DNA of 33,720 bases from JBQCHF01 sp051953655 (GCA_051953655.1 JBQCIO010000244.1:1-33720), one strand, 5' to 3'. Shown: positions 16,258-32,231, counted from the first letter of the stretch. Numbers and translations are program-made. Notes: generated by a model not told the origin, from the sequence alone.

Positions 16258-17013
16258 ATGTACGACCATGAGACGCGCTCACAGGCGATGAAGTTGCTGG
16301 CGGATGGTCTCTCGCTCAACGCCGCCAGCAAGCGGCTAGGTATCTCACGGGCGGCGCTGCGCGACTGGCGTGACGGTGTGAGCCGACGCCAGTCCACCGC
16401 CCCCTCTGAGTGTCCCCGGTGCACGGGTCGTCCGCTTGATACCGCGGCCTACGCGCATCTGCTCGGCCTCTACCTCGGCGACGGCTGCCTCAGCGCCATG
16501 CCCAAGGGCTGCTTCGTGCTGCGGGTTGCCTGCGCCGACGCCTATCCCCGGCTCATCGCGGAGTGCTCCGCCTCGATCCGGGCCGTCCGCCCAGGCACCA
16601 GGGTGTGGCAGGTGGCCGCCCCCGGCTGCACCCACGTCACGGCTTCCTGGAAGCACTGGCCGTGCCTGTTTCCTCAGCATGGGCCGGGACGCAAACACGA
16701 GCGCGCGATCTCGCTGGAGCGGTGGCAGGAGGAGATCGTGCACCAGCACCCGAAGGAGTTCCTTCGAGGGCTGTTCCACTCCGACGGTTGCCGAGTCGTC
16801 AACTGGACGACCAAGCACGTCGACGAGGCGGACCGCCGTTACGAGTACCCGCGCTGGTTCTTCACCAACGAGAGCAAGGACGTCCTGCAGCTGTGCGGCT
16901 GGGCGCTAGACCTGGTCGGCGTGCCCTACCGGACTCCGAGGCCGAACCTGCTGTCCGTCGCGCGACGCGAGGGCGTAGCTGCGCTGGACGACTTCGTCGG
17001 GCCCAAGAGCTAG
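16258..17013 (+). CDS. Helix-turn-helix plus LAGLIDADG-type protein (putative stand-alone homing endonuclease)
   Basis: 251 residues from the ATG at 16258, 53 nt after the tRNA; no strong ribosome binding site is visible, so the start is provisional. An N-terminal helix-turn-helix (about 10-38, LLADGLSLNAASKRLGISRA) resembles recombinase-type domains. A CPRC pair (52-55) follows. Two LAGLIDADG-like motifs are then seen: HLLGLYLGDGCLS with Asp75 and FLRGLFHSDGCR with Asp176, each keeping the acidic residue needed for metal-dependent DNA cleavage. Between them lies a conserved-looking WPCLFPQHGPGRKHER. The gene is complete, reads co-directionally with the tRNA, has lower third-position GC than its neighbours and ends before a strong hairpin. 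No intron or intein is visible. It could be a free-standing homing endonuclease, or a domesticated DNA- or RNA-binding regulator derived from one. Confidence 0.8.
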   Translation: MYDHETRSQAMKLLADGLSLNAASKRLGISRAALRDWRDGVSRRQSTAPSECPRCTGRPLDTAAYAHLLGLYLGDGCLSAMPKGCFVLRVACADAYPRLIAECSASIRAVRPGTRVWQVAAPGCTHVTASWKHWPCLFPQHGPGRKHERAISLERWQEEIVHQHPKEFLRGLFHSDGCRVVNWTTKHVDEADRRYEYPRWFFTNESKDVLQLCGWALDLVGVPYRTPRPNLLSVARREGVAALDDFVGPKS

Positions 17014-17035
17014 TCCGGCCGGCGATTCACCGCAC

Positions 17036-17082
17036 GTGGAAGGTGTTGCGCGACAGGCGGCTGTCGCGCGAAGACCCTCCAC
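17036..17082 (+). terminator. Long hairpin after the LAGLIDADG gene
   Basis: Starting 23 nt past the stop codon, arms beginning GTGGA and ending TCCAC surround a GC-rich inner stem, GCGCGACAG/CTGTCGCGC, with a four-base GCGG loop. One bulge and two mismatches interrupt about 20 pairs. This is a good terminator for the tRNA-LAGLIDADG transcript, though without a U-tract. Confidence 0.65.
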
Positions 17083-17200
17083 ACGACGCTCTAGGCCTCG
17101 AGTGTGACGGCGATGCACGACACGCCGCGCCCGAGCAACAAGAACGTCGCACTCTGCGGGGCGCGGACCGCGGCGGGCAGCGAGACCCGACCCGAGCGGA

Positions 17201-17234
17201 GCTTTCCCCGTCAACAGCCGCATTTCACCCCGAG
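17201..17234. repeat. Dispersed intergenic element, copy B
   Basis: It carries the 14-mer CCGTCAACAGCCGC (17208-17221) shared with copy A, followed by ATTTCACCCCGAG. This second half aligns with CTTTGACCCCGAG of copy C. It lies in the 323-bp gap between the convergent LAGLIDADG and pyk genes, where I see no gene. Confidence 0.5.
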
Positions 17235-17268
17235 TCGGTCCGCAGCCATCGACCAGAGCCCAGCCCTC

Positions 17269-17325
17269 CGCGGATCTTGATGCTCCCTGCACCGGCGTGA
17301 GCGTGGGATTGCATCAAGATCCGCG
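17269..17325 (-). terminator. Inverted repeat after pyk
   Basis: Fifteen-base perfect arms (CGCGGATCTTGATGC at 17269-17283 and its complement at 17311-17325) are separated by a 27-base loop. The structure begins 12 nt past the pyk stop codon on the minus strand. Because the pyk and LAGLIDADG genes converge, it may serve as terminator for pyk. The long loop makes it less typical than the other hairpins here. Confidence 0.55.
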
Positions 17326-17336
17326 AAAGAACCGGG

Positions 17337-18782
<1,446 letters not shown>

Positions 18783-18829
18783 GAGGCAAACCTTATTGCG
18801 TACCGGCCGGTAGTTTCGCCACACGACCG

Positions 18830-18861
18830 CGGGCCGGACAGGAGTTTCCCTGTCCGGCCCG
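18830..18861 (-). terminator. Hairpin after the PfpI-family gene
   Basis: Thirteen-base perfect arms (CGGGCCGGACAGG and its complement) enclose a six-base AGTTTC loop, 44 nt past the stop codon at 18906 and upstream of pyk. It probably isolates pyk from the preceding gene. Confidence 0.7.
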
Positions 18862-18905
18862 TGAACTTTGCCGAGCGGCTCGGCGGATACCGAAGATGAC
18901 CTGGC

Positions 18906-19463
18906 TCAGGCGGCGAACTGCTGCACGATCTGGTCGCAGAAAGCCTTCAGGTCGTCAGGCTTGCGGCTGGAGACCAGCGTGTTGGGGCCCTGCGTGCACA
19001 CGACGACCTCCTCGTCCACCCACGTGGCGCCGGCGTTGCGCAGGTCGGTCTGCAGGCTGGGCCACGAGGTGAGCTTGCGGTCGCGCACGACGTCCGCCTC
19101 GATCAGCGTCCACGGGCCGTGGCAGACGACCGCGACCGGCTTGCCGGCGTCGAAGAAGGACTTGGCGAACGCGACGGCCGGCGGCTGCGTGCGCAGGAAG
19201 TCGGGGTTGGCGACACCGCCCGGCAGGACCAGGCCGTCGTAGTCGCTCGCCTGCGCCGTGTCCACGGTGGCGTCGACGCCGAACGTGTCGGCCTTGTCCA
19301 GGTGGTTGAACGCCTGGACCTTCCCGGTCTGGGTCGAGACGAGCACCGGCTGGCCGCCGGCCTCCTGCACGGCCTTCCACGGCTCGGTCAGCTCGACCTG
19401 CTCGATGCCCTCGGGGGCCACGAGGAAAGCGATCGTCTTGCCCTGCAGGCTGTTGCTGCTCAC
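18906..19463 (-). CDS. DJ-1/PfpI family protein (protease I / deglycase-like)
   Basis: 185 residues, GTG start at 19463 with AAGGAG eight bases upstream. The fold is that of the type 1 glutamine amidotransferase-like superfamily: KTIAFLVAPEGIEQVEL with Glu18, DYDGLVLPGGVANPDFLR, then the nucleophile elbow AVVCHGPWTLIEADVVRDR with Cys114 and His115. The combination CHGPW with the upstream PEGIEQ is typical of the PfpI/YhbO/YraA branch, for which protease and protein or nucleotide deglycase activities have been described and debated. It is probably cytoplasmic and stress-related. It is a single gene between two strong hairpins. Confidence 0.92.
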   Translation of the reverse strand: MSSNSLQGKTIAFLVAPEGIEQVELTEPWKAVQEAGGQPVLVSTQTGKVQAFNHLDKADTFGVDATVDTAQASDYDGLVLPGGVANPDFLRTQPPAVAFAKSFFDAGKPVAVVCHGPWTLIEADVVRDRKLTSWPSLQTDLRNAGATWVDEEVVVCTQGPNTLVSSRKPDDLKAFCDQIVQQFAA

Positions 19464-19513
19464 GAAGCATGCTCCTTGCTGCGTCGGGACGTTCTCCTAC
19501 GTCCAGACACGTG

Positions 19514-19549
19514 CCCGGGTGCCAGCGGGAGAAACCGCGGGCACCCGGG
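19514..19549 (-). terminator. Hairpin after gltD
   Basis: Ten-base perfect arms CCCGGGTGCC and GGCACCCGGG enclose a smaller GCGG/CCGC stem with a GAGAAA loop. It lies 30 nt past the gltD stop codon and ends the gltBD transcript before the PfpI-family gene. Confidence 0.65.
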
Positions 19550-19579
19550 GCGGAGTCGCGCCTTCCGTTACAGCTTTCG

Positions 19580-25634
<6,055 letters not shown>

Positions 25635-25803
25635 GGCCGTCCGTCCTCTCTCGTCGAAAGGGAGGCGGAGGGACGACGCTGGCCCTGCCTGAGGTGCTGC
25701 GGCGAGGATAGCCGACGCCCCCCGTCGTCCCGCCAGACGGACGGTGCCGTGTCAGGTAGTGAGACGGGCCACAGAGGCTCCCGACCTTGTGAGTGAGGCG
25801 GGA

Positions 25804-25848
25804 TGAAGGGCGCTTTCGGCCCATAGGTTCGACCGAAGGGGCCCTTCA
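25804..25848 (-). terminator. Hairpin after lgt
   Basis: Sixteen-base arms (TGAAGGGC-GCTTTCGG and CCGAAGGG-GCCCTTCA) pair at 14 positions, with a 13-base loop. It sits 86 nt past the lgt stop codon and upstream of gltB. The outer arm TGAAGGGC is the same as that of the hairpin after the liv operon. Confidence 0.6.
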
Positions 25849-25888
25849 CCCAATCCCGTGCGCGGCCGCGCGGCCCGGCCCCGCGCCT

Positions 25889-25921
25889 GGCTCCCCCGTC
25901 ACCAGCGCCTTTGACCCCGAG
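25889..25921. repeat. Dispersed intergenic element, copy C
   Basis: GGCTCCCCCGTCACCAGCGC is followed by CTTTGACCCCGAG. It matches copy B at about 27 of 33 aligned positions, allowing small gaps, and has the 14-mer core of copies A and B with two changes. It ends 13 nt past the lgt stop codon. Confidence 0.45.
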
Positions 25922-25934
25922 CGGGACGCGCCAC

Positions 25935-26915
25935 CTAGCCCGCTGACGTGCGCGGAGCTGGACGCGCCGGGTCCTCACCCGACCCGTCGCCGCCGTCGTG
26001 CCCGCCGCCGGGCGATCGGACGCCAGGGGCGCCCTCACCGGCCGCCTCGCCGACCTCGTCGACGCCCTCCCCCGACTCCTCCGCCACCCGCGGGTCGACG
26101 ACCTGCTCGCGGCCGGGGCGCAGCCGGGCGGAGACCACGATGTAGGCCACCGCGCCGAGGAAGACGACGACGCTGGTCCACTGGTTCAGGCGCAGGCCGA
26201 AGAAGTGCTCGGCGGTGTCGATGCGCAGGGCCTCGGTGACCGAGCGGCCCACCGTGTAGAGCGCGACGTAGAGCGCGAACACCCGGCCGTGGCCCATCCG
26301 GAAGCGGCGGTCGGCCCAGACGACGATCGCTGCGGCCAGCAGGCACCACAGCGACTCGTAGAGGAAGGTCGGGTGGAAGGTGGCGTACTGCTCGTAGCCC
26401 GCCGGACGGTGCGCGGGGTCGATCCGCAGGCCCCACGGCAGGGTGGTGGGACCGCCGAAGAGCTCCTGGTTGAACCAGTTGCCCCAGCGGCCCACCGCCT
26501 GGGCCACCAGCAGGCCCGGGGCCAGCGCATCGGCGAACGGCGGCAGCGGGATCCCGCGCCGGCGGCAGGCGATCCATGCGCCGATGCCGCCGAGGAGGAC
26601 CGCACCCCAGATGCCCAGGCCGCCCTCCCATATGTAGAGGGCGCGGATCGGGTGGCCGCCCGAGCCCCAGTAGGGCTCGGGCGTGGTGATCACGTGGTAG
26701 AGCCGGCCCCCGACGATCCCGAAGGGGACCGCCCAGATCGCGACGTCTCCCATGGTGCCGGCCAGCCCGCCGCGCGCGACCCAGCGGCGGTCGCCGATGA
26801 CCACCGCCAGGACGATGCCGATGATGATGCAGAAGGCGTAGGCGCGCAGCGGGAACGGCCCGAGGTGCCAGACGCCCTGGCTCGGGCTGGGGATCGCGGC
26901 CAGCGGGTGGCTCAT
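25935..26915 (-). CDS. lgt: Prolipoprotein diacylglyceryl transferase
   Basis: 326 residues with about seven membrane segments. The Lgt signature AQAVGRWGNWFNQELFGGP spans 138-156 and includes Arg143, Asn146 and Glu151. Also seen are LRAYAFCIIIGIVLAV, GIVGGRLYHV, YIWEGGLGIWGAVLGG-like residues (about 94-110), HPTFLYESLW and GRSVTEALRID. It transfers diacylglycerol from phosphatidylglycerol to the lipobox cysteine of prelipoproteins such as LivK and the Sco1-like protein nearby. The C-terminus carries a polar, Gly/Glu-rich extension of about 50 residues that is not part of the catalytic core. The ATG at 26915 follows the DsbA-like gene by 33 nt, with GGAGA about 13 bases upstream, a rather long spacing. 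Confidence 0.97.
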   Translation of the reverse strand: MSHPLAAIPSPSQGVWHLGPFPLRAYAFCIIIGIVLAVVIGDRRWVARGGLAGTMGDVAIWAVPFGIVGGRLYHVITTPEPYWGSGGHPIRALYIWEGGLGIWGAVLLGGIGAWIACRRRGIPLPPFADALAPGLLVAQAVGRWGNWFNQELFGGPTTLPWGLRIDPAHRPAGYEQYATFHPTFLYESLWCLLAAAIVVWADRRFRMGHGRVFALYVALYTVGRSVTEALRIDTAEHFFGLRLNQWTSVVVFLGAVAYIVVSARLRPGREQVVDPRVAEESGEGVDEVGEAAGEGAPGVRSPGGGHDGGDGSGEDPARPAPRTSAG

Positions 26916-26948
26916 CAGCGGGACCGGCTCTCCGAGATCAGGACGGTG

Positions 26949-27704
26949 TCAGGACTTCGCGGCGGCGTCGACGGCGGACGTGATCTCGTCGAAGGAGTAG
27001 GTGCCCGGCACGTTCTGGCGCGCCAGCTCCTTGCCGGCCACGAAGAGCGTGGGCGTGCCGGTGACCCCGGCCTTGCTCATGTCGTCGGCCACCTGCCGCA
27101 CCCAGCCGTCGTAGGTGCCGTCCTTGACGCAGGTCTGGAACTGCGCGGAGTCGACGCCGACCGCCTTGCCCGCGGCGACCAGGTCGTCGACGGTGTAGCC
27201 GCCGCTGCGCTCGGGCGGCTGGTGGGCGTAGAGGTAGGCGTGCAGGTCCAGCGCCTTGCCGGCGTCGGAGGCGCAGCCGAAGGCGTTGGCGGCGCGGACC
27301 GACTCCTCGCCGATGAACGAGGCCGGGTGGATGACCAGGCGCACCTGCCCGGAGTCGGCCAGCTGGCGGATCTGCTGGCCGCTGGACTTCTCCAGCTCAC
27401 CGCAGATGGGGCACTGGAAGTCCTCCCAGAGGTCCACGACCGGCTTGCCCGAGCCCGCGGCGGCGCCGAACGCGATGCCCTGCCCGACCCCGCCGACCCC
27501 GGCCGGCAGCTTGGCGCCGGCGTCGGGCCGGTTGAGCACGTAGGCCAGCGCGCCACCGCCGAGGACCAGCACCAGCGCGCCGACGACGGCCACGATCCGC
27601 ACCGTCCGCTCGCGCCGGCGGGCCTTGGCCTTGTCCGCCGCCCGCTGCTCGGCCAGCGCGGCCCGGGCGTCCTTGCGCGACGGTCCGGGGATGTTGGTCG
27701 TCAT
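26949..27704 (-). CDS. Membrane-anchored DsbA-like thioredoxin-fold protein
   Basis: 251 residues. A charged N-terminal segment (1-35, rich in Arg, Lys, Ala) precedes one membrane helix (about 36-57). The extracytoplasmic thioredoxin fold has VDLWEDFQCPICGELEK with active-site pair Cys98-Cys101, two further cysteines (AFGCASD and QTCVKDG), and the cis-proline motif VTGTPTLFV. The helical insert between them is typical of the DsbA_4 branch. It probably oxidises or isomerises disulfides of exported proteins. The ATG overlaps the MauE-like stop by 4 bp (27701-27704), so the two are translationally coupled, as expected if MauE supplies its redox partner across the membrane. Confidence 0.93.
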   Translation of the reverse strand: MTTNIPGPSRKDARAALAEQRAADKAKARRRERTVRIVAVVGALVLVLGGGALAYVLNRPDAGAKLPAGVGGVGQGIAFGAAAGSGKPVVDLWEDFQCPICGELEKSSGQQIRQLADSGQVRLVIHPASFIGEESVRAANAFGCASDAGKALDLHAYLYAHQPPERSGGYTVDDLVAAGKAVGVDSAQFQTCVKDGTYDGWVRQVADDMSKAGVTGTPTLFVAGKELARQNVPGTYSFDEITSAVDAAAKS

Positions 27705-28327
27705 GCCTGTCCCTCCGTGAGGTGCGCTCGCTGGTCGAGGTCGTCGTCGAGCTCGTCGTCGTCGTCGAGGTCGAGGTCGTGGTCGTCGTCGTGGTGGCCG
27801 CCGCGGAGCATCCCGTCCAGGGACAGCCGGGTGCGCGGGCGCCAGAGGAGGAACAGCCCGGCCAGGAACAGCCCGCCGTCGCGCAGGATGTCCTGCAGGT
27901 ACTTGGTCTGCCCCGCCGCCACCGTGCCGCCGGTGCCGAAGCAGCCGCAGTCGATGTTGAGCCCGCGGGCCCAGGCCGAGGCGATGCCGACGACGAACAT
28001 CACCATGAGCAGCGCCCCGACGGCCGCGGCGACCCGGGTGAACAGCCCCACGACGAGCAGCACGCCGACGGCGATCTCGAGGAAGGGCAGGGTGTAGCCC
28101 ATCGCGGTGGCCAGGCCCTGCGGCAGCAGGTCGTAGGCGCGGACCGAGGCGACGGCGCCGGTGACGTCGACGGCCTTGAGCGCGCCGGCGACGACGAGGG
28201 CGCCGCCGAGCAGCAGCCGGGCGACGGTGCCGACCCAGGGCACCCAGCCGGCGCTCCCCCGCTGCTCCGCTGCGGTCACCCGCTCCCGCTCGTCCCGTTC
28301 GGCCTCGTCTCGTTCGACCAGGGCCAT
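27701..28327 (-). CDS. MauE/DoxX-family membrane protein
   Basis: 208 residues. Four membrane segments (about 33-50, 74-95, 97-115 and 145-162) carry the MauE-type features LLLGGALVVAGALKAVD at the first helix and GLNIDCGCFGTGG with Cys127 and Cys129. This CxC is thought to serve in thiol transfer across the membrane to thioredoxin-like partners. The C-terminal 30 residues form an unusual Asp/His tail (GGHHDDDHD followed by mostly Asp), encoded by a GTC-rich low-complexity stretch at about 27730-27800. The ATG is one base after the Sco1-like stop codon, with GGGGAGG upstream. The operon context suggests maturation of exported redox or copper proteins. Confidence 0.88.
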   Translation of the reverse strand: MALVERDEAERDERERVTAAEQRGSAGWVPWVGTVARLLLGGALVVAGALKAVDVTGAVASVRAYDLLPQGLATAMGYTLPFLEIAVGVLLVVGLFTRVAAAVGALLMVMFVVGIASAWARGLNIDCGCFGTGGTVAAGQTKYLQDILRDGGLFLAGLFLLWRPRTRLSLDGMLRGGHHDDDHDLDLDDDDELDDDLDQRAHLTEGQA

Positions 28328-28328
28328 C

Positions 28329-29021
28329 TCAGGCCTCCCCGCTCAACCTCGTGACGTCCTCGCGCAGCGCGCCGACCGCCGTGCCGGGCGTCCACACCAC
28401 CGTGGTGCGCCCGCCCGGACCCCAGCCGATCAGCTGCGCGCCGTGCCCCACGTCGTAGCCGCCGCTCGGGAGCTTCTGGGTCCCGGTGAGCGCCACGCCG
28501 AGCTGCTCGGCCGCCTGCTCGATCCTCATCATCGGCCCGGTGAGGCCCACGAAGGAGGGGTCGAAGCGGTTCAGGAAGGCCCGGATGACGTGAGGGGTGT
28601 CACGTGCCGGGTCGGTCGTGATGAAGACCAGCTGCGTCTTCGAGCGTACGTCGGCCGGGGCGCGGCGCAGCGCCGAGGCGGCGTCGGCCAGGACCGCGCT
28701 GCAGACGTCGGGGCAGTTGGTGTAGCCGAAGAAGACCAGCGTGACCGGCGTGGTGGTGTCGGTGGCGAGGTCGAAGGTGCCGCCGTCGACGTTCGTGAAG
28801 CTGAGGTCCGGCTTGGCGTAGGGGGTGTCCAGCAGGGCGCCGTGCCAGCCGTCGTCGTCCTGCGCCTTGACGACCATGCCACCGCCGCCGCCCCGCCCGT
28901 CGATATCGGAGGATCCGGCGCACCCACCGAGCGCCAGAGCCGCGGCTGTCCCCAACGCCAGAGCCACCGCGCGGGTGGACCGGGAGCCGGGCAGGCCACG
29001 GCGACGGGCGGGGCGGGGCAC
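28329..29021 (-). CDS. SCO1/SenC-family copper chaperone lipoprotein
   Basis: 230 residues from a GTG at 29021. No Shine-Dalgarno is visible, and TAGTTG seven bases upstream could be a -10 for a leaderless mRNA. The signal peptide RRRGLPGSRSTRAVALAL has its lipobox cysteine at 34 (ALGGC). The Sco fold shows VFFGYTNCPDVCS with Cys103 and Cys107, and His193 in YDVGHGAQL, the three copper ligands of the family. Also typical is FITTDPARDTPHVIRAFLNRFDPSFVGLTG. It delivers copper to the CuA site of cytochrome c oxidase or acts as a thiol reductant. It is followed immediately by the MauE-like gene. Confidence 0.94.
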   Translation of the reverse strand: MPRPARRRGLPGSRSTRAVALALGTAAALALGGCAGSSDIDGRGGGGGMVVKAQDDDGWHGALLDTPYAKPDLSFTNVDGGTFDLATDTTTPVTLVFFGYTNCPDVCSAVLADAASALRRAPADVRSKTQLVFITTDPARDTPHVIRAFLNRFDPSFVGLTGPMMRIEQAAEQLGVALTGTQKLPSGGYDVGHGAQLIGWGPGGRTTVVWTPGTAVGALREDVTRLSGEA

Positions 29022-29044
29022 GTGCGGACAACTACGTGGCGCAC

Positions 29045-29086
29045 CCGCCGGGTTCCCGCCGCGGGCCGCGGTCGGGCACCCGGCGG
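29045..29086 (-). terminator. Hairpin between trpA and the Sco1-like gene
   Basis: Nine-base perfect arms CCGCCGGGT and ACCCGGCGG lie 13 nt past the trpA stop codon. They enclose a 24-base GC-rich loop that can itself fold. It marks the end of the trp transcript before the separately initiated Sco1-like operon. Confidence 0.55.
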
Positions 29087-29098
29087 AGGTGGTCCTGA

Positions 29099-29928
29099 TC
29101 ACCCCTGCGCGGCCGCCACGCCGACCTCGCGGCCGGCCGCGGACCGCACGCCCCGGGCCAGCTCGGCGGCCAGCTCGGCCACCGCGGCGACGCCGGCGTC
29201 CTCGTCGGGCGCATCCAGCAGCCGGCGCACCAGCGCCGAGCCGACGATGACCCCGTCGGCGTAGCGGGCCACCTCGGCCGCCTGCGCGCCGGTGGAGACG
29301 CCCAGGCCCACGCAGACCGGCAGGTCGGTGGCCTCGCGCACCCGGCGCACCAGGGCCTCGGCGGTGCCGGCGACGGCGTCGCGGGCCCCGGTGACGCCCA
29401 TGGTGGAGGCGGCGTAGACGAAGCCGCCGCAGTGCCGGACGGTGTAGGCGATCCGCTCGTCGGTGGACGACGGGGCCACGAGGAACACCCGGTCCAGCCC
29501 GGCGGTGTCGGTGGCCTCGATCCACGGCGCGGCCTCGTCCGGGGTGAGGTCGGGGGTGATGACCCCGCTCCCCCCGGCCGCGGCGAGCTCGGCGGCGAAC
29601 CGGTCGACGCCGTAGCGCTCGATCGGGTTCCAGTAGCTCATCACCAGGGCGGCGGCCCCTGCCTGCGCCGCGCGCCCGGCCGTGGCGATGACGTCGGCGG
29701 TGGTGGTGCCGGCGCGCAGGGCGGCGTCGACGGCGGCCTGGATGGTCGGGCCGTCCATGAGCGGGTCGGAGTAGGGCAGGCCGACCTCGACGACGTCGAC
29801 GCCGGCGGCCACCATCGCCTCGATCGCCCGGGCCGCGCCCTCCACGCTGGGGTAGCCGGCCGGCAGGTAGCCGACGAGCGCGGCCCGCCCGTCGGCCTTG
29901 GCCGCGGCGAGGACCTCGGTGAGGCGCG

Positions 29929-29932
<4 letters not shown>
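29099..29932 (-). CDS. trpA: Tryptophan synthase alpha chain
   Basis: 277 residues, GTG start overlapping the trpB stop by 4 bp (GTGA) with AGGAG eight bases upstream. The TIM barrel shows LVGYLPAGYPS near the N-terminus and the catalytic pair Glu49 in VVEVGLPYSDPLMDGP and Asp60. Phosphate-binding loops near FVYAASTMGVTGAR and VGLGVSTGAQA are present, followed by ADGVIVGSALVR. It cleaves indole-3-glycerol phosphate and channels indole to TrpB. It is the last gene of the trp cluster. Confidence 0.97.
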
Positions 29933-31215
<1,283 letters not shown>

Positions 31216-31233
31216 GGTGCTGCTCCTTCCGGT

Positions 31234-31264
31234 GCGGTCTGGCTGGTCGGCGGTCTGGCTGGTC
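31234..31264. repeat. Tandem 15-bp repeat between trpC and trpB
   Basis: GCGGTCTGGCTGGTC occurs at 31234-31248 and again at 31250-31264, one base apart. Fragments of the same unit (GGCTGGTCAG) recur near 31311. It lies immediately upstream of the trpB ribosome binding site. It may be an operator, an mRNA structure or a simple duplication. Confidence 0.5.
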
Positions 31265-31315
31265 AGGGCTGATCGGTTTCGGGCTGCAGGGGCACGTGAT
31301 GGTGCGTCGGGCTGG

Positions 31316-32137
31316 TCAGCTGCGCCCGTGCTTGAGCGCCGGGTGGGCGCCGGCGGCCACCAGGTCGGCCACCGCGGCGCGCGGGTCCTTGCCGTTGACC
31401 GAGCCGGTGACGAGGGACTCGCCGACCAGCACGGCGTCGGCGCCCGCCCGGGCGTACTCGATGACGTCGTGCGGGCCGCGGACGCCGGACTCGGCCACCT
31501 TGACCACGCCGTCGGGGATGAGCGGGGCCAGCCGGGCGAAGGTGTCGCGGTCGACCTCGAGCGTCTTGAGGTTGCGCGCGTTGACGCCGATGACGCGGGC
31601 CCCGGCGTCGACCGCCCGCGCCACCTCCTCCTCGTCGTGCGCCTCGACCAGGGCGGTGAGCCCGATGGAGGCCGCGCGCTCGACGAGGCTGACCAGCGCC
31701 TCCTGCTCGAGCGCGGCCACGATGAGCAGCGCGACGTCGGCGCCGTGCGCCCGGGCCTCCCACAGCTGGTAGGAGGAGACGATGAAGTCCTTGCGCAGCA
31801 CCGCGCAGTCGACCGCGGCGCGGACGGCGTCGAGGTCGTCCAGCGTGCCGCCGAAGCGGCGCTGCTCGGTGAGGACGCTGATGACGGTGGCGCCGCCGGC
31901 CTCGTACTCCCCGGCCAGGGCGGCCGGGTCGGCGATGGGGGCCAGCGCGCCACGGCTCGGGCTGGAGCGCTTGACCTCGGCGATGACGTTGACGCCCTCG
32001 GCCCGCAGCATGCTGACGACGTCGAGGGCGGCGTCGCGGCGGCCGGCGCGCTCCTTGAGCGCGTCGAGCGGCACGCGGGACTGCCGGTCCTCGAGGTCGG
32101 CGCGGACGCCCTCGAGGATCTCGTCAAGGACGCTCAC
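31316..32137 (-). CDS. trpC: Indole-3-glycerol phosphate synthase
   Basis: 273 residues, GTG start at 32137 with GGGGA eight bases upstream. The TIM barrel has the catalytic lysines in VIAEVKRSSPSRG and VLRKDFIV, then GVNARNLKTLEVD, VAESGVRGP and GADAVLVGESLV. It closes the ring of carboxyphenylaminodeoxyribulose phosphate to indole-3-glycerol phosphate, the substrate of TrpA. A TAGGCT at 32226-32231 in the 170-bp upstream gap is a promoter candidate, so trpC-trpB-trpA may have their own start. Confidence 0.97.
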   Translation of the reverse strand: MSVLDEILEGVRADLEDRQSRVPLDALKERAGRRDAALDVVSMLRAEGVNVIAEVKRSSPSRGALAPIADPAALAGEYEAGGATVISVLTEQRRFGGTLDDLDAVRAAVDCAVLRKDFIVSSYQLWEARAHGADVALLIVAALEQEALVSLVERAASIGLTALVEAHDEEEVARAVDAGARVIGVNARNLKTLEVDRDTFARLAPLIPDGVVKVAESGVRGPHDVIEYARAGADAVLVGESLVTGSVNGKDPRAAVADLVAAGAHPALKHGRS

Positions 32138-32225
32138 GCGGCGGTCCCCTCTGGTGCGGGCGGGCTGCGGGCGCTGCCTGGTGGGCGCCGCCCCGCGCCG
32201 CGGCGCGGGAGCCCGCGGCCCGGCC

Positions 32226-32231
32226 AGCCTA
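32226..32231 (-). promoter_or_regulatory. Candidate -10 box upstream of trpC
   Basis: TAGGCT on the minus strand lies 89 nt before the trpC start, in an otherwise extremely GC-rich gap. The same hexamer is used in the divergent pdtaR/tRNA promoter. No clear -35 is visible, and I saw no leader peptide or Trp-codon run in the gap. Confidence 0.35.

Larger units (their letters stand above)
25635..25934. other. 300-bp intergenic region between lgt and gltB
   Basis: The gltB-proximal 110 bases contain a candidate minus-strand -10 (TATCCT, 25705-25710) without a clear -35. The middle holds the hairpin at 25804-25848, and the lgt-proximal end holds copy C of the dispersed element. I see no gene. 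Confidence 0.5.

Noticed and set aside
16161..16424. Minus-strand open frame ending in PRVGFEPTLDAV
   Set aside because: VGFEPT is the classical false translation of the T arm of a tRNA gene. The frame is antisense to the tRNA and the LAGLIDADG gene.
16129..17013. Group I intron or intein hosting the LAGLIDADG gene
   Set aside because: The tRNA is contiguous and complete, and the protein gene has no flanking extein sequence. The gap between them is too short and lacks visible intron core elements.
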